NCBI RefSeq assembly: GCF_000512895.1
Contig: NZ_CP007033.1
Location: 2,879,337 to 2,943,336, forward strand
Length of the DNA stretch: 64,000 nt
Direction of reading: 5' to 3'
From: Dehalobacter restrictus DSM 9455
Lineage (GTDB): Bacteria > Bacillota > Desulfitobacteriia > Desulfitobacteriales > Syntrophobotulaceae
In this document: positions 52,478-61,910 of the stretch, piece after piece
Position numbering within the stretch: the stretch's first letter is position 1
Layout: each line of letters opens with the position of its first letter
Notes under the pieces: generated by a model
The model's database searches: none
What the model saw: the letters and a program-made list of their open reading frames with translations, nothing else
Told to the model about the DNA's origin: nothing
Made by a program: the position numbers and the translations under genes

Positions 52478-54387
52478 CCTGGATTTTGGGCAGATCCTGG
52501 TTTTACCCTGATGTCTCCGTTTCTTTCTGTAACATGAATTGAATCAAAATATTCCAGTAAAGGCACCGCAAATTTACGGCTAGTCTGCCAGCAGTCCCGT
52601 GCTTCAGAAACCGTAATCTGTCCATTTTCTTGCAGGTGCTTTTCCAATATTATTTTAGCTTTTTCTATTGCACTTGCTGCAATATAGAATTCTCCTACCT
52701 GTTTCCAGACGTTATTTGTTTTAAGATATTCGGCATATTCCGGAAATTTTGCAGCGGGTACCCCGCATTCTGCAACCGCAGTTTCCTGCCCCGGAGGATT
52801 TAGCCCTGCCTTTTCCCAGATTTTTTGCAAAGCGTCAAGCTTTTGCCTGATATCCTCAGGCAGCCCGATTTCAGATACTGCCTGGACCAGACTGCTGCTT
52901 AGCCTGAAATACTGATGATCTGCTCCCCATTCCAAAATCAACTGCCAGCGTTTATGGGAGACAGCCGTTTTCAGGATTCTTTTTAATTCCTCTCTGCCTA
53001 TTCCTCCGCGCAGCGGATATGTCTTTTGATATTTCATTGCTTCCGCATTTACTTTAAGAGCCCATTCTTCTGCTGTACTTTTAAGCCAGAATAATGATAA
53101 TCCATCCTCCGCTAAGATCACAACAGTCTGATCATTTTTGAGACGATCCAAAGCCAGCTGAACTTCGTCCTGCCCAAGAGCATACTTTTTCCTGACTTCA
53201 TCGGAAGATAAAGGGATAGTAAGCTCTTTTTTTATTTGATCAGTTAAGCCGCCTTCTGCTTTAGACCGAAATTCGGTTATGACCTTTTCTCGAAAACGTT
53301 TTTGTTTGGCATTTGCCAGGCTCAGTACAACTCCTCCGCCGATCGTCGCGACAGGTGAATAGTACCTGATTACAAACCGGTCCCCTTTTGCTGCGACAAC
53401 CGGTTCCTCCAGAATGACTTGGGCAAACCCTTTCTCCCCGGGAGCCAATTCTTCCTGGGCCAGAAGATGAACCCGTCCCAGTGTTTCGGCCGTTCCTAAA
53501 TGAAAATGTATCCTCTGCCTTTGTTTGATCGTTCTTTGCTCTGACGCGAGGTTGGATAGTTCTACGTCTAAAATTTGTCCTGCGTTATAATATCCGGGAT
53601 CAACAAGGCTTGCCCCCTTGGGAATATCACTTACAGCCAGTCCGGCTATGTTTATCGCAACCCGCTGTCCGGCATAAGCTTCGGAGACCTGTTCACCATG
53701 AACTTGAATATTTCTAATTTTCATGGTTTTTCCCCCCGGTTCCAGGCATACTTCCTGTCCTTTCTGAATCGTCCCTGTGTTCAAAGTCCCTGTGACCACT
53801 GTTCCAAACCCCCGAATCGTAAAAACTCTGTCAATCGGCATTCTTGACGGAAGATCCAAACGTTTCCCCTCGGTTGTTTGGAGCACAGTCATAATTGTCT
53901 GCAGCAATTCCGGGATTCCCTGGCCAGTGACAGAAGATACTTTGCAATACGGAGCATCCCGCAGAAAACTGTCTTGGAGTTTTTCTCTGGTATCCTTTTC
54001 AATCATAGAAAGCCATTCCTGATCAACCAGGTCAATTTTTGACAGTACAACAATTCCTTTTTCTACATTTAACATGTTTAATATATCCAGATGTTCCTGG
54101 GTTTGAGGCATCACGCCTTCATCGGCAGCAATAATCAGTAGAACAATATCCATTCCACTCGCGCCGGCTAACATTTGACGGACAAATTTTTCATGACCCG
54201 GTACATCAATGATTCCTGCTTTGCGACCGTCCGGGAGTGTCAGATAAGCAAACCCAAGCTCGATCGAAATTCCTCTTTCCTTCTCTTCCTTGAGCCGGTC
54301 TGTGCTTATACCTGTCAAGGCTTGAATAAGGTGGGTTTTCCCATGATCCACATGGCCTGCTGTTCCAATAATTAGATATCTTTCCAT
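52474..54387 (-). CDS. selB: SelB, selenocysteine-specific elongation factor
   Basis: A 637-residue GTPase that delivers Sec-tRNA to UGA codons followed by a SECIS element. The G1 loop is GHVDHGKT at residues 11-18, DVPGHEKFVRQM follows, and the C-terminal third holds winged-helix domains for mRNA hairpin binding. No in-frame TGA selenoprotein gene is evident in this window. selA and selD are not here. Confidence 0.95.
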   Translation of the reverse strand: MERYLIIGTAGHVDHGKTHLIQALTGISTDRLKEEKERGISIELGFAYLTLPDGRKAGIIDVPGHEKFVRQMLAGASGMDIVLLIIAADEGVMPQTQEHLDILNMLNVEKGIVVLSKIDLVDQEWLSMIEKDTREKLQDSFLRDAPYCKVSSVTGQGIPELLQTIMTVLQTTEGKRLDLPSRMPIDRVFTIRGFGTVVTGTLNTGTIQKGQEVCLEPGGKTMKIRNIQVHGEQVSEAYAGQRVAINIAGLAVSDIPKGASLVDPGYYNAGQILDVELSNLASEQRTIKQRQRIHFHLGTAETLGRVHLLAQEELAPGEKGFAQVILEEPVVAAKGDRFVIRYYSPVATIGGGVVLSLANAKQKRFREKVITEFRSKAEGGLTDQIKKELTIPLSSDEVRKKYALGQDEVQLALDRLKNDQTVVILAEDGLSLFWLKSTAEEWALKVNAEAMKYQKTYPLRGGIGREELKRILKTAVSHKRWQLILEWGADHQYFRLSSSLVQAVSEIGLPEDIRQKLDALQKIWEKAGLNPPGQETAVAECGVPAAKFPEYAEYLKTNNVWKQVGEFYIAASAIEKAKIILEKHLQENGQITVSEARDCWQTSRKFAVPLLEYFDSIHVTERNGDIRVKPGSAQNPG

Positions 54388-54681
54388 AGCTAATACCTAA
54401 AGTACAGGTCAACCCCATATTTTGATGATAGCGTTGACATGGTACTTATACCTTATATTTATTGCGGATATTCCTGACTCTAATTATAATATGGGTTTGG
54501 ATTTTTTCATATTCTGATTTTGATTTGTTACGCATAAATATTACTGATTGTGGAAATAATAGCAAAGTACTCTAAAAATTATTATTTTGCATATTTACTC
54601 ACATAAACAATCATACGATCGCAATGCCATGGATGGAAATTGCAGCGACTCTATTTCATTTAACCTCCGGAGGTATCCGCA

Positions 54682-55251
54682 TTGAACCCATTGCCAGGAA
54701 TTCGAGAAAAAGAGCATCTGCGTGCCCATTACACAGACCGTCCCGGTCTTTACCAGCTTCAGTTAAGGTTGAAAAAATATCTGAAAGCTGCAGCCGGTAG
54801 ACCGGTGGTTCTATTATGTATAGGGACGGATCGTTCTACCGGCGATTCTCTGGGGCCTTTAACCGGCACAAAACTAGATGAAAAAGGTCTTTCAGGATTG
54901 ACGGTTGTCGGAACGCTCGAAAAGCCTGTTCATGCAGAAAACCTTGAATCCACCCTGAAAAACTTGTTTGCCAAGTATTGCAATCCCTATATTATTGCCC
55001 TGGATGCCTGCCTGGGTCAACTTGACTCCGTTGGCTACATCAGCTTGGCAGAAGGCCCTTTAAAACCAGGAACCGCCGTAAAAAAAGAACTGCCGGAGGT
55101 AGGAGAAATCCACCTTACCGGCATTGTCAATATCAACGGTTTTATGCAATACATGGTGCTGCAAAACACCAGATTGAGTATCGTATGGCAAATGTCTGAG
55201 GTACTATGTAATTTGTTCCAGCGGACTTACTTCTTGTTGAATCAATCTTGA
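54682..55251 (+). CDS. yyaC: YyaC, spore-associated protein (DUF1256)
   Basis: A 189-residue protein with the YyaC pattern VVLLCIGTDRSTGDSLGPLT near residue 42, then IIALDACLGQLDSVGYI and HLTGIVNINGFMQYMVLQNT. It resembles the GPR spore protease family, which YyaC is related to. In Bacillus it is made in the forespore. The start is TTG 54682 with GGAGGT upstream. Its place near parB and parA is conserved in spore formers. Confidence 0.88.
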   Translation: MNPLPGIREKEHLRAHYTDRPGLYQLQLRLKKYLKAAAGRPVVLLCIGTDRSTGDSLGPLTGTKLDEKGLSGLTVVGTLEKPVHAENLESTLKNLFAKYCNPYIIALDACLGQLDSVGYISLAEGPLKPGTAVKKELPEVGEIHLTGIVNINGFMQYMVLQNTRLSIVWQMSEVLCNLFQRTYFLLNQS

Positions 55252-55253
55252 AT

Positions 55254-55763
55254 TTAAATAGTTAGCTCATTCTTCGAGGCTTTTTCAATAGCGAACTTCT
55301 CCTCAGGGCTAAGTTTAACATTGGCCTGCCCTTTTTCGATCCCTTTGGCATAGATTCTGCACTCTTCAACACTATGAATTCCTGTAAGGACGACGCCGGT
55401 CTTTTCCTGATTCAGTAAAGCAAGGGCGAAGCTCAGGTCGGCACCCATATTTTCGAAAGAATTAAATCGGACCAGTTCCGCGCGGTCAATTCCGTTGCGG
55501 GCTTTATCTTCGGCAAGCTTAAGCCTTTGCCCATGCTCTGCAGCAATACGGCTTAATTCAGCAACTTCTTTTAAATTGGCGCTCAGCAGTTCTTCCAGCT
55601 GTGTTCCGGATAAGAACGTCTGCAGGCTGATATAGGATTTTTCAAATTTACTCATACGGACACGTAGAGCATTGGTCATAACAATCGCAATCACGGTAAC
55701 GATCAAGGCTACAACCGATACTGCCAAGACGATAATCAACTCGGGTTCTAAAATAGAAAACAA
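55254..55763 (-). CDS. DUF4446 membrane-anchored protein
   Basis: A 169-residue protein with one N-terminal membrane helix (about residues 8-30), a coiled stretch and a conserved C-terminal domain (LVRFNSFENMGADLSFALAL, then GVVLTGIHSVEECRIYAKGI). It matches DUF4446, common next to parB in Clostridia. The function is unknown. The start is TTG with GGGGGGATC upstream. Confidence 0.85.
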   Translation of the reverse strand: MFSILEPELIIVLAVSVVALIVTVIAIVMTNALRVRMSKFEKSYISLQTFLSGTQLEELLSANLKEVAELSRIAAEHGQRLKLAEDKARNGIDRAELVRFNSFENMGADLSFALALLNQEKTGVVLTGIHSVEECRIYAKGIEKGQANVKLSPEEKFAIEKASKNELTI

Positions 55764-55793
55764 AAATGATCCCCCCTAAAGAATGTAATAACA

Positions 55794-55809
55794 TGTTCCA
55801 CGTGGAACA
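55794..55809. promoter_or_regulatory. parS: parS centromere site
   Basis: TGTTCCACGTGGAACA, a perfect 16-bp palindrome matching the known ParB-binding parS consensus. It begins three bases past the parB coding end. ParB loads here and spreads, with ParA, to segregate origins. Confidence 0.93.
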
Positions 55810-55811
55810 TA

Positions 55812-56669
55812 TTAAACTTCAATCTCCCAACGTTCTAAAAGCCGGTTAAGTTCATCCCGGGAATAATAATTAATCTCAATTTTTCCTTTTTCTTCACTTC
55901 CTGATACAGCTACCTTGGTCTGAAAACTGTGCCGCAGTTTTTCTTCAATATCATTTAAAGAACTATAGCTCTTGTTTTTCGGTGTCTTCACAGCATTTTT
56001 GGCAGGCTGCACTTTCTTTTCACTATTCTGAACAATCGTTTCCGTTTCCCTTACAGATAATAATCCCTCAACAGCCCGTTTCGCGAGAGAAATCTGCTGC
56101 TCTTTATTTTCTAAAGAAAGTATCACCTTGGCATGTCCCAAAGAAATTGCTTCTTTATTAATCAGTTCCAAGACTTCAGCGGGCAGCTGAATAATTCGAA
56201 GTAAGTTGGCTACAGTAGGCCTACCCTTACCGACGCGTCTGGCAACCTGTTCCTGAGTTAGTCCATAATCTTGAATTAAGCGTGCATATGCAAGGCCTTC
56301 TTCTACAGGAGATAAGTCCGCGCGCTGGATATTTTCGATTAAAGCCTTTTCCGTCATTTCCTGCTCAGTGCAGTCTCTCACAATACAGTTAATTCTGTCG
56401 ATCCCTGCAAGCTGTGTAGCTCGAAAACGCCTCTCTCCCGCAATGATGATGTATCTGCTTCCTTCAGGCTTTACAAGGATAGGCTGCAGTAATCCATGTT
56501 CTTGAATAGAATCCGCAAGCTCTTGAAGTTTTTCACGGTCAAACTCCCGTCTCGGCTGGCCAGGATTTGGTACAATATCCGCCAGCATTATTTCTTTAAT
56601 TTCACTGCTTTCCGTTTCTCTTTCCGTAATTAAAGCGCCAAGCCCTCGGCCTAAACCTTTTTTAGACAC
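55812..56669 (-). CDS. parB: ParB/Spo0J chromosome-partitioning protein
   Basis: A 285-residue ParB CTPase. The N-terminus KKGLGRGLGALI contacts ParA. The ParB domain (PGQPRREFDREKLQELADSI, then AGERRFRATQLAG) binds CTP, and a helix-turn-helix (TQEQVARRVGKGRPTVANLL) binds parS. The start is GTG, overlapping parA by 8 bases. A parS site lies right behind it. Confidence 0.95.
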   Translation of the reverse strand: MSKKGLGRGLGALITERETESSEIKEIMLADIVPNPGQPRREFDREKLQELADSIQEHGLLQPILVKPEGSRYIIIAGERRFRATQLAGIDRINCIVRDCTEQEMTEKALIENIQRADLSPVEEGLAYARLIQDYGLTQEQVARRVGKGRPTVANLLRIIQLPAEVLELINKEAISLGHAKVILSLENKEQQISLAKRAVEGLLSVRETETIVQNSEKKVQPAKNAVKTPKNKSYSSLNDIEEKLRHSFQTKVAVSGSEEKGKIEINYYSRDELNRLLERWEIEV

Positions 56670-57423
56670 GTTCCAAGACCTCCTCGGCTAAATCTCGATA
56701 TACTTCAGCTCCACGCGACTTGCTATCATATAGAATGATCGGCTGACCATGGCTCGGGGCTTCACTAAGCCGAACATTCCGGGGAATAATGGTTCTGAAG
56801 ACTTTATCTCTAAAATATTTCTTAACCTCATCGACGACCTGAATCGATAAATTTGTCCTCGCATCAAACATGGTCAAAAGTACGCCGATAACTTGAAGGT
56901 CTCTATTAATGGAACGTTTGACCTTATCAAGCGTATTGACTAGCAAGCTTAAACCTTCCAACGCATAATACTCACATTGAATAGGAATCAAAACATCTGT
57001 TGCCGCACAAAGTGCATTCAACGTAAGAAGTCCCAGGGAAGGGGGACAATCAATAATGATAAAATCAAATTCATCCTTTATTCCTTGCAAAGCAGTTGCA
57101 AGCTTTCCTTCACGGTACAGCTGGGAGACTAGCTCAATCTCAGCACCGGCCAGTTCAATACGGGCAGGCGCAACCTTTAAGTTTTTCAGCTCTGTATCGG
57201 CGATCACACTTTGAATGTTTTCTTCATTGATAATTACATCATAAATACAGCGGGACAACCGATGTTTCATAATACCACAACCGCTGGTGGCATTTCCCTG
57301 TGGATCAAGATCAACGAGGAGAACTTTTTTCCCTTTCTCAACCAGACTGGAGGAGAGATTCACAGCAGTCGTTGTTTTGGCGACTCCTCCTTTTTGATTT
57401 GCTATAGCAATGATTCTGGCCAA
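56662..57423 (-). CDS. parA: ParA/Soj chromosome-partitioning ATPase
   Basis: A 253-residue deviant Walker-A ATPase. The loop is KGGVAKTT at residues 11-18, with VDLDPQGNAT near residue 38 and IIIDCPPSLGLLT near residue 120. It forms a DNA-bound ATP dimer gradient that moves ParB-parS and regulates DnaA. The start is TTG 57421-57423 with AAGGAGAT upstream. Confidence 0.95.
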   Translation of the reverse strand: MARIIAIANQKGGVAKTTTAVNLSSSLVEKGKKVLLVDLDPQGNATSGCGIMKHRLSRCIYDVIINEENIQSVIADTELKNLKVAPARIELAGAEIELVSQLYREGKLATALQGIKDEFDFIIIDCPPSLGLLTLNALCAATDVLIPIQCEYYALEGLSLLVNTLDKVKRSINRDLQVIGVLLTMFDARTNLSIQVVDEVKKYFRDKVFRTIIPRNVRLSEAPSHGQPIILYDSKSRGAEVYRDLAEEVLERV

Positions 57424-57770
57424 TCTTGTATCTCCTTCCTCACAGACTTGATCAATTAGTACCTAGTCAACCTAAGATAATAATATAATGACGAGCAGAT
57501 TTTTGTAAGACAAGGCGAAAAATTAAGGTATACCAGTCATATGGCAATTAACGTCCACGGGTGAACTAATGCAGCAATGCCATGGACTGCACGAAGCTAC
57601 AAGAAAACACAGTATTACATGAAATATGCCGACAGTTATATAAAATTTAGGGTTGACATGGAACTTGGCCTGTAAAAAAATTTATTTATATTATTATACT
57701 ACAAAATTATACTATAAAATATTTAAAAACCACTTATTTAATCATTCTTGATCATTTCAGCAGATGATTA
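57424..57770. other. 347-bp gap between rsmG and parA
   Basis: AT-rich sequence with no credible gene. It has two copies of TAGTATAAT on the minus strand (57706-57714 and 57693-57701) that may be promoter elements. A 13-mer GCAATGCCATGGA at 57574-57586 is also found in the gap before yyaC (54621-54633). Confidence 0.45.
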
Positions 57771-58526
57771 CTAGAGAGGGGTTTTTTTCGGTTTCCCAGC
57801 TTGACGCGGATATTGAGCAGGTGTGTTCAATATTTTTTTAACAATAATCAGAGAACGGTTATCCGCGCCTTCCGCCAATGAATATTTTTCGACATGCTCA
57901 ACTTCACAGTTTAGGATCCGCAAGGCGTTCTTAGCCAAAGTTATTTCATTTTCAGGATCGATTCCCTTCGCTGCAATAAATCTTCCGCCAACTTTCAGCA
58001 AAGGAGTTGCATATTCCAGTAGTACCGGCAACTCCGCGACTGCTCTGGCCACCGTAATATCAAATCGCTGCCGGTACGCCTTGCTGCGGCCAATATCTTC
58101 AGCTCGTGCATGGCAGGTTTCGACCTTCAAGCCAAGGCTATCGCAGACCTCCTGCAAAAAATGAATTCTTTTGGCTAGCGCATCGACAAGGACGACTTTA
58201 ATTTGCGGCAAAAGTATTTTAATGGGAATACCTGGAAATCCAGCACCGGTACCAAGATCCGCAATAACAATTTGTCCATTGGGATAATAATGCATTATCC
58301 ACTTGACAAACACCAGAGAATCCAGATAATGCTTAATCACCATTTCTGCCGGATCGGTAATGGCTGTTAAGTTCATTTGTTCGTTCCTCTGAAGTAACAG
58401 TACTGTATATTGTTCAAACTTTTCAAGATGTTCGGCGGAGAGTTCCAGACTCAAGACATCCCGGACCTTATCGTGCAAGACGCTAAGCGGTTCCTTAAGA
58501 TCCATTTCCAGAAATTGATCATTCAT
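57771..58526 (-). CDS. rsmG: RsmG, 16S rRNA m7G527 methyltransferase
   Basis: A 251-residue SAM methyltransferase. The motif ADLGTGAGFPGIPIKI near residue 95 binds SAM, and NLTAITDPAEMVIKHYLDSL before it is typical of RsmG/GidB. Its start overlaps the end of mnmG, with GGAGGA upstream. The C-terminus has a basic tail. Confidence 0.95.
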   Translation of the reverse strand: MNDQFLEMDLKEPLSVLHDKVRDVLSLELSAEHLEKFEQYTVLLLQRNEQMNLTAITDPAEMVIKHYLDSLVFVKWIMHYYPNGQIVIADLGTGAGFPGIPIKILLPQIKVVLVDALAKRIHFLQEVCDSLGLKVETCHARAEDIGRSKAYRQRFDITVARAVAELPVLLEYATPLLKVGGRFIAAKGIDPENEITLAKNALRILNCEVEHVEKYSLAEGADNRSLIIVKKILNTPAQYPRQAGKPKKTPL

Positions 58527-60426
58527 CAGAAATGTTCCTCCGCCTTTGTTCCAGATAAATCAATAAAACCGAAATATCCGCAGGACTCACTCCGCTGATT
58601 CTCGATGCCTGTCCGACGTTGATCGGCTGCACGCCGTTAAGCCGCTGTCTGGCTTCATTGGATAGACCTTTGATTTTCAAATAATCCAGATTAACAGGCA
58701 GAACTTTTTCTTCAAGTTTGATAAATCGGTTTACTTCTTCCTGTTGTTTCTGAATGTACCCTTCGTATTTAATTTGGATTGAGGCTTCTTCTAATACTTC
58801 AGCGTCATACGTCCCCATCTCCGGCATAAAACGTGGCAGCAAATCTGGTATAATTTCCGGCCTCTTCACAAGTTCCTCCGCTTTAATTCCGCTTCGGAGC
58901 GGAGTAGACCCCGCCTCGATCAGCAATTCCTGAATATCTGCACTGGCGGGAGAAAAAGTAATCGTCTTCCATTGCTGAAAGATTCTCTCCAGATTGTTCA
59001 GCTTCTGCTCAAAAATCTTCCACCTGTCATCTGCAACTAGTCCCAGTTTTCTACCCTTCTCAGTCAAACGCAGATCAGCGTTGTCCTGACGCAGCAGCAA
59101 ACGGTATTCCGCCCTTGAGGTCAAAAGCCTGTACGGCTCACAAATCTCTTTATTGACCAGGTCATCAATTAGTACACCGAGATATCCGTCGGAACGCTTT
59201 AAAATAAAAGGTTCTCGGCGTAAAGCTTTAAGCGCTGCGTTGATTCCGGCCATTAAGCCCTGCCCGGCCGCTTCCTCATACCCGGATGTTCCGTTAAGCT
59301 GTCCCGCTGTAAAGAGCCCCGGGAGATTTCGTACTTCCAGCGTCAGAGAGAGCTGATACGGTTTGACATAATCGTATTCAATCGCATATCCGGGACGCAA
59401 AATCTGAACATTTTCCAAACCGGGAATGCTACGGAAAAACATATGCTGGATTTCTTCCGGCAGGCTGGTTGACAGCCCGGCAACATATAATTCCTCACTA
59501 TCTTTGCCTTCTGGTTCAAGAAAAAGCTGATGGGCCTGCCGCTGCGCAAAACGCACAACCTTATCTTCAATAGAAGGACAATACCTCGGGCCAACGCCTT
59601 CCACCACGCCGGTATACAGCGGTGCGCGATGCAGATTATCTCGGATAATACCATGCGTTGTTTCCGTCGTGTAGCCCAGCCAGCAAGGAAGCTGATTTTC
59701 CGGGTTGTTTCCCCAAAACATGCTTCTAGTCGGCATAAACGAAAAATATTTTGGCTCGCTGTCACCCGGCTGAATTACGAACTTAGAGAAATCTACTGAG
59801 CTCTTCAGAATCCGAGGAGGCGTTCCGGTTTTAAACCGGCCAAGTTCTATGCCGCGTAGTTTCAGATCCTCAGACAGGGACCCCGAGGTGATTTCTCCGG
59901 CCGGTCCGCCTTCATAAAGCGCTTCCCCAATTATTATCCTGCTTCTGAGGTATGTTCCACCCGTCAGAACAATACTGCCTGCCTCAAAGACTGCGCCTGT
60001 ACGCGTGACAACACCTTTAAGTTTATCCCCATCAAAATGGAGCCGCTCGACCAAAGCCTGTATCAAGGTAAGCTTGGCCTGATTGTATAGGTTGCTTAAC
60101 ATCCGATGGTGATAAGCTTTTTTATCTGATTGAACTCTTAGTGCATGGACCGCCGGCCCTTTGCCCGTATTCAGCAGCCTGGCCTGAAGTGCTGTCTCAT
60201 CGGCAACAATTCCCATCTGACCACCTAGCGCATCAATCTCCCGCACCAGATGGCCTTTCGCCGGACCGCCTACGGACGGATTGCACGGCATATGCGCAAC
60301 TTTATCTAAATTAATCGTAAGCAGCAGTGTATCGCATCCCATACGGGCAGAGGCGAGAGCAGCCTCACATCCGGCATGTCCCGCCCCGACAACAATTACA
60401 TCATATTTTCCAGCAAAATAATCCAC
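58519..60426 (-). CDS. mnmG: MnmG (GidA), tRNA uridine-34 modification subunit
   Basis: A 635-residue FAD enzyme that with MnmE adds carboxymethylaminomethyl to U34 of certain tRNAs. The FAD fold is DVIVVGAGHAGCEAALASAR at the start; GGTYLRSRI and GYEEAAGQGL follow. I choose GTG 60424-60426, which gives the family start MDYFAGKYDVIVVG; an earlier TTG would overlap mnmE further. Confidence 0.95.
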   Translation of the reverse strand: MDYFAGKYDVIVVGAGHAGCEAALASARMGCDTLLLTINLDKVAHMPCNPSVGGPAKGHLVREIDALGGQMGIVADETALQARLLNTGKGPAVHALRVQSDKKAYHHRMLSNLYNQAKLTLIQALVERLHFDGDKLKGVVTRTGAVFEAGSIVLTGGTYLRSRIIIGEALYEGGPAGEITSGSLSEDLKLRGIELGRFKTGTPPRILKSSVDFSKFVIQPGDSEPKYFSFMPTRSMFWGNNPENQLPCWLGYTTETTHGIIRDNLHRAPLYTGVVEGVGPRYCPSIEDKVVRFAQRQAHQLFLEPEGKDSEELYVAGLSTSLPEEIQHMFFRSIPGLENVQILRPGYAIEYDYVKPYQLSLTLEVRNLPGLFTAGQLNGTSGYEEAAGQGLMAGINAALKALRREPFILKRSDGYLGVLIDDLVNKEICEPYRLLTSRAEYRLLLRQDNADLRLTEKGRKLGLVADDRWKIFEQKLNNLERIFQQWKTITFSPASADIQELLIEAGSTPLRSGIKAEELVKRPEIIPDLLPRFMPEMGTYDAEVLEEASIQIKYEGYIQKQQEEVNRFIKLEEKVLPVNLDYLKIKGLSNEARQRLNGVQPINVGQASRISGVSPADISVLLIYLEQRRRNISDE

Positions 60427-60433
60427 AATTAAC

Positions 60434-61813
60434 CTACTTTCCAATACAGAATCGGGAAAAAATATTATTAAGCAACTCTTCCTGAACCTGATGCCCCGTA
60501 ATCAAAGAGATTTCTTCGAGGGCTGAACGGACATCGATCGATACCAGATCAAATGGGACATTCGCATAGACAGCTTCAAGGGCTTTTTCCAGAGAGTGAA
60601 TGCAATTTTCCAGAGCTTGAATTTGACGAATATTCGATAATAACGGATCAATTGTGACGGATATCTCTCCTTCAAAAACCCTGCTTAGGATTTCCTTTTC
60701 TAGTTCAGCAAAGCCAATCCTGTTTTTTACAGAAAACGCCAGCGCAAAAACTTCAGGAGAAAGAAAGGTATCCTTAAATTCATAAGAAGACAAAAGATCA
60801 ATTTTATTAATCAAAACAATAGTTTTATTGGCGTATTCCTCAAGAATTGTTTTTTCTTCGTTCGTGAGCCTCCCAGAACGAATCTCGGAGGCATCGAGCA
60901 AGAGCAGAATGACATCTGCCATACTAAGCGCTTTCCAGGCTCTCTCAATGCCAATCATTTCGACTGGATCATCACTTTCTCGGATTCCGGCAGTATCGGT
61001 AAGGTGAAGCAGTACTTCACCAATCTTGATATATTCATGAATCTCATCCCGGGTTGTTCCTGGAATATCCGTGACAATCGCTCTTTCTTCGTGCAAAAGT
61101 GCATTCAGCAGACTGGATTTTCCAACATTCGGCCTACCAGCAATTACCGTGGAAAGACCTTCCCTGATAATTTTACCGGTCTTACTTCCTTTGAAAATTT
61201 CTAAAGAATTTTCTTTAGCATTTAATATTTTTTCAGACAGTTCTTTCAGTGCCAAATCATCAATTTCATCTTCCGGAAAATCAATGGTTGCTTCAATATA
61301 GGACAGGATATCCAAAATATCCTGTCTGACTTCATTAATTCTGGAGGACAATCTCCCTCCGAGCTGAAGCAAAGCCAAGTCCGCAGATAGCTCTGTCCTA
61401 GAGGAAATCAAGTCAATTAACGCTTCGGCCTGAACAAGATCCATTTTCCCATTCAAAAAAGCCCTTTTGCTGAATTCACCGGGTTCTGCCAAGCGCGCTC
61501 CCTGCCGAAGACAGGCTTCAATGATCCTTCTTGCGGGTATTAATCCGCCATGACAATTTATTTCATAAACATCCTCACCCGTAAAAGAATGAGGCCCTTT
61601 CATCCTGCTGATCAGGACTTGATCAAGCTGCATCGCACCATCATAAAAGTTCCCTAAATGAAGCGTAAATGTTGTGTCGGACAGCCATTTGTCTTGATGG
61701 ACGGGACAAAAACAAACATCCAATATTTTTTGGGCTTGCTTTCCGCTTAAACGGATAACATGAATGGCCCCTTCTCCGGCCGGTGTAGCCAAGCCGACAA
61801 TCGTATCATCCAT
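60434..61813 (-). CDS. mnmE: MnmE, tRNA modification GTPase
   Basis: A 459-residue GTPase. It has a folate-binding N-terminal domain (DTIVGLATPAGEGAIHVIRL), a G domain inserted in a helical domain (AGRPNVGKSSLL near residue 223, then DIPGTTRD), and the C-terminal CIGK whose cysteine is typical of the family. ATG 61811-61813 follows GGAG; an earlier TTG is rejected. Confidence 0.95.
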   Translation of the reverse strand: MDDTIVGLATPAGEGAIHVIRLSGKQAQKILDVCFCPVHQDKWLSDTTFTLHLGNFYDGAMQLDQVLISRMKGPHSFTGEDVYEINCHGGLIPARRIIEACLRQGARLAEPGEFSKRAFLNGKMDLVQAEALIDLISSRTELSADLALLQLGGRLSSRINEVRQDILDILSYIEATIDFPEDEIDDLALKELSEKILNAKENSLEIFKGSKTGKIIREGLSTVIAGRPNVGKSSLLNALLHEERAIVTDIPGTTRDEIHEYIKIGEVLLHLTDTAGIRESDDPVEMIGIERAWKALSMADVILLLLDASEIRSGRLTNEEKTILEEYANKTIVLINKIDLLSSYEFKDTFLSPEVFALAFSVKNRIGFAELEKEILSRVFEGEISVTIDPLLSNIRQIQALENCIHSLEKALEAVYANVPFDLVSIDVRSALEEISLITGHQVQEELLNNIFSRFCIGK

Positions 61814-61879
61814 TTTTCTCAACTCCAGAAATAGTAAAACTTAGCGTTCTATCTGAAAATAATAAACCTTTCTGACAGA

Positions 61880-61903
61880 AAAGTAAAAGGGGTTGCCCCC
61901 TTC
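61880..61903 (-). terminator. Terminator after jag
   Basis: Minus-strand stem AAGGGG/CCCCTT with a 4-base loop, followed by TTACTTTTC. It separates the jag transcript from mnmE. Confidence 0.7.
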
Positions 61904-61910
61904 TACATAA

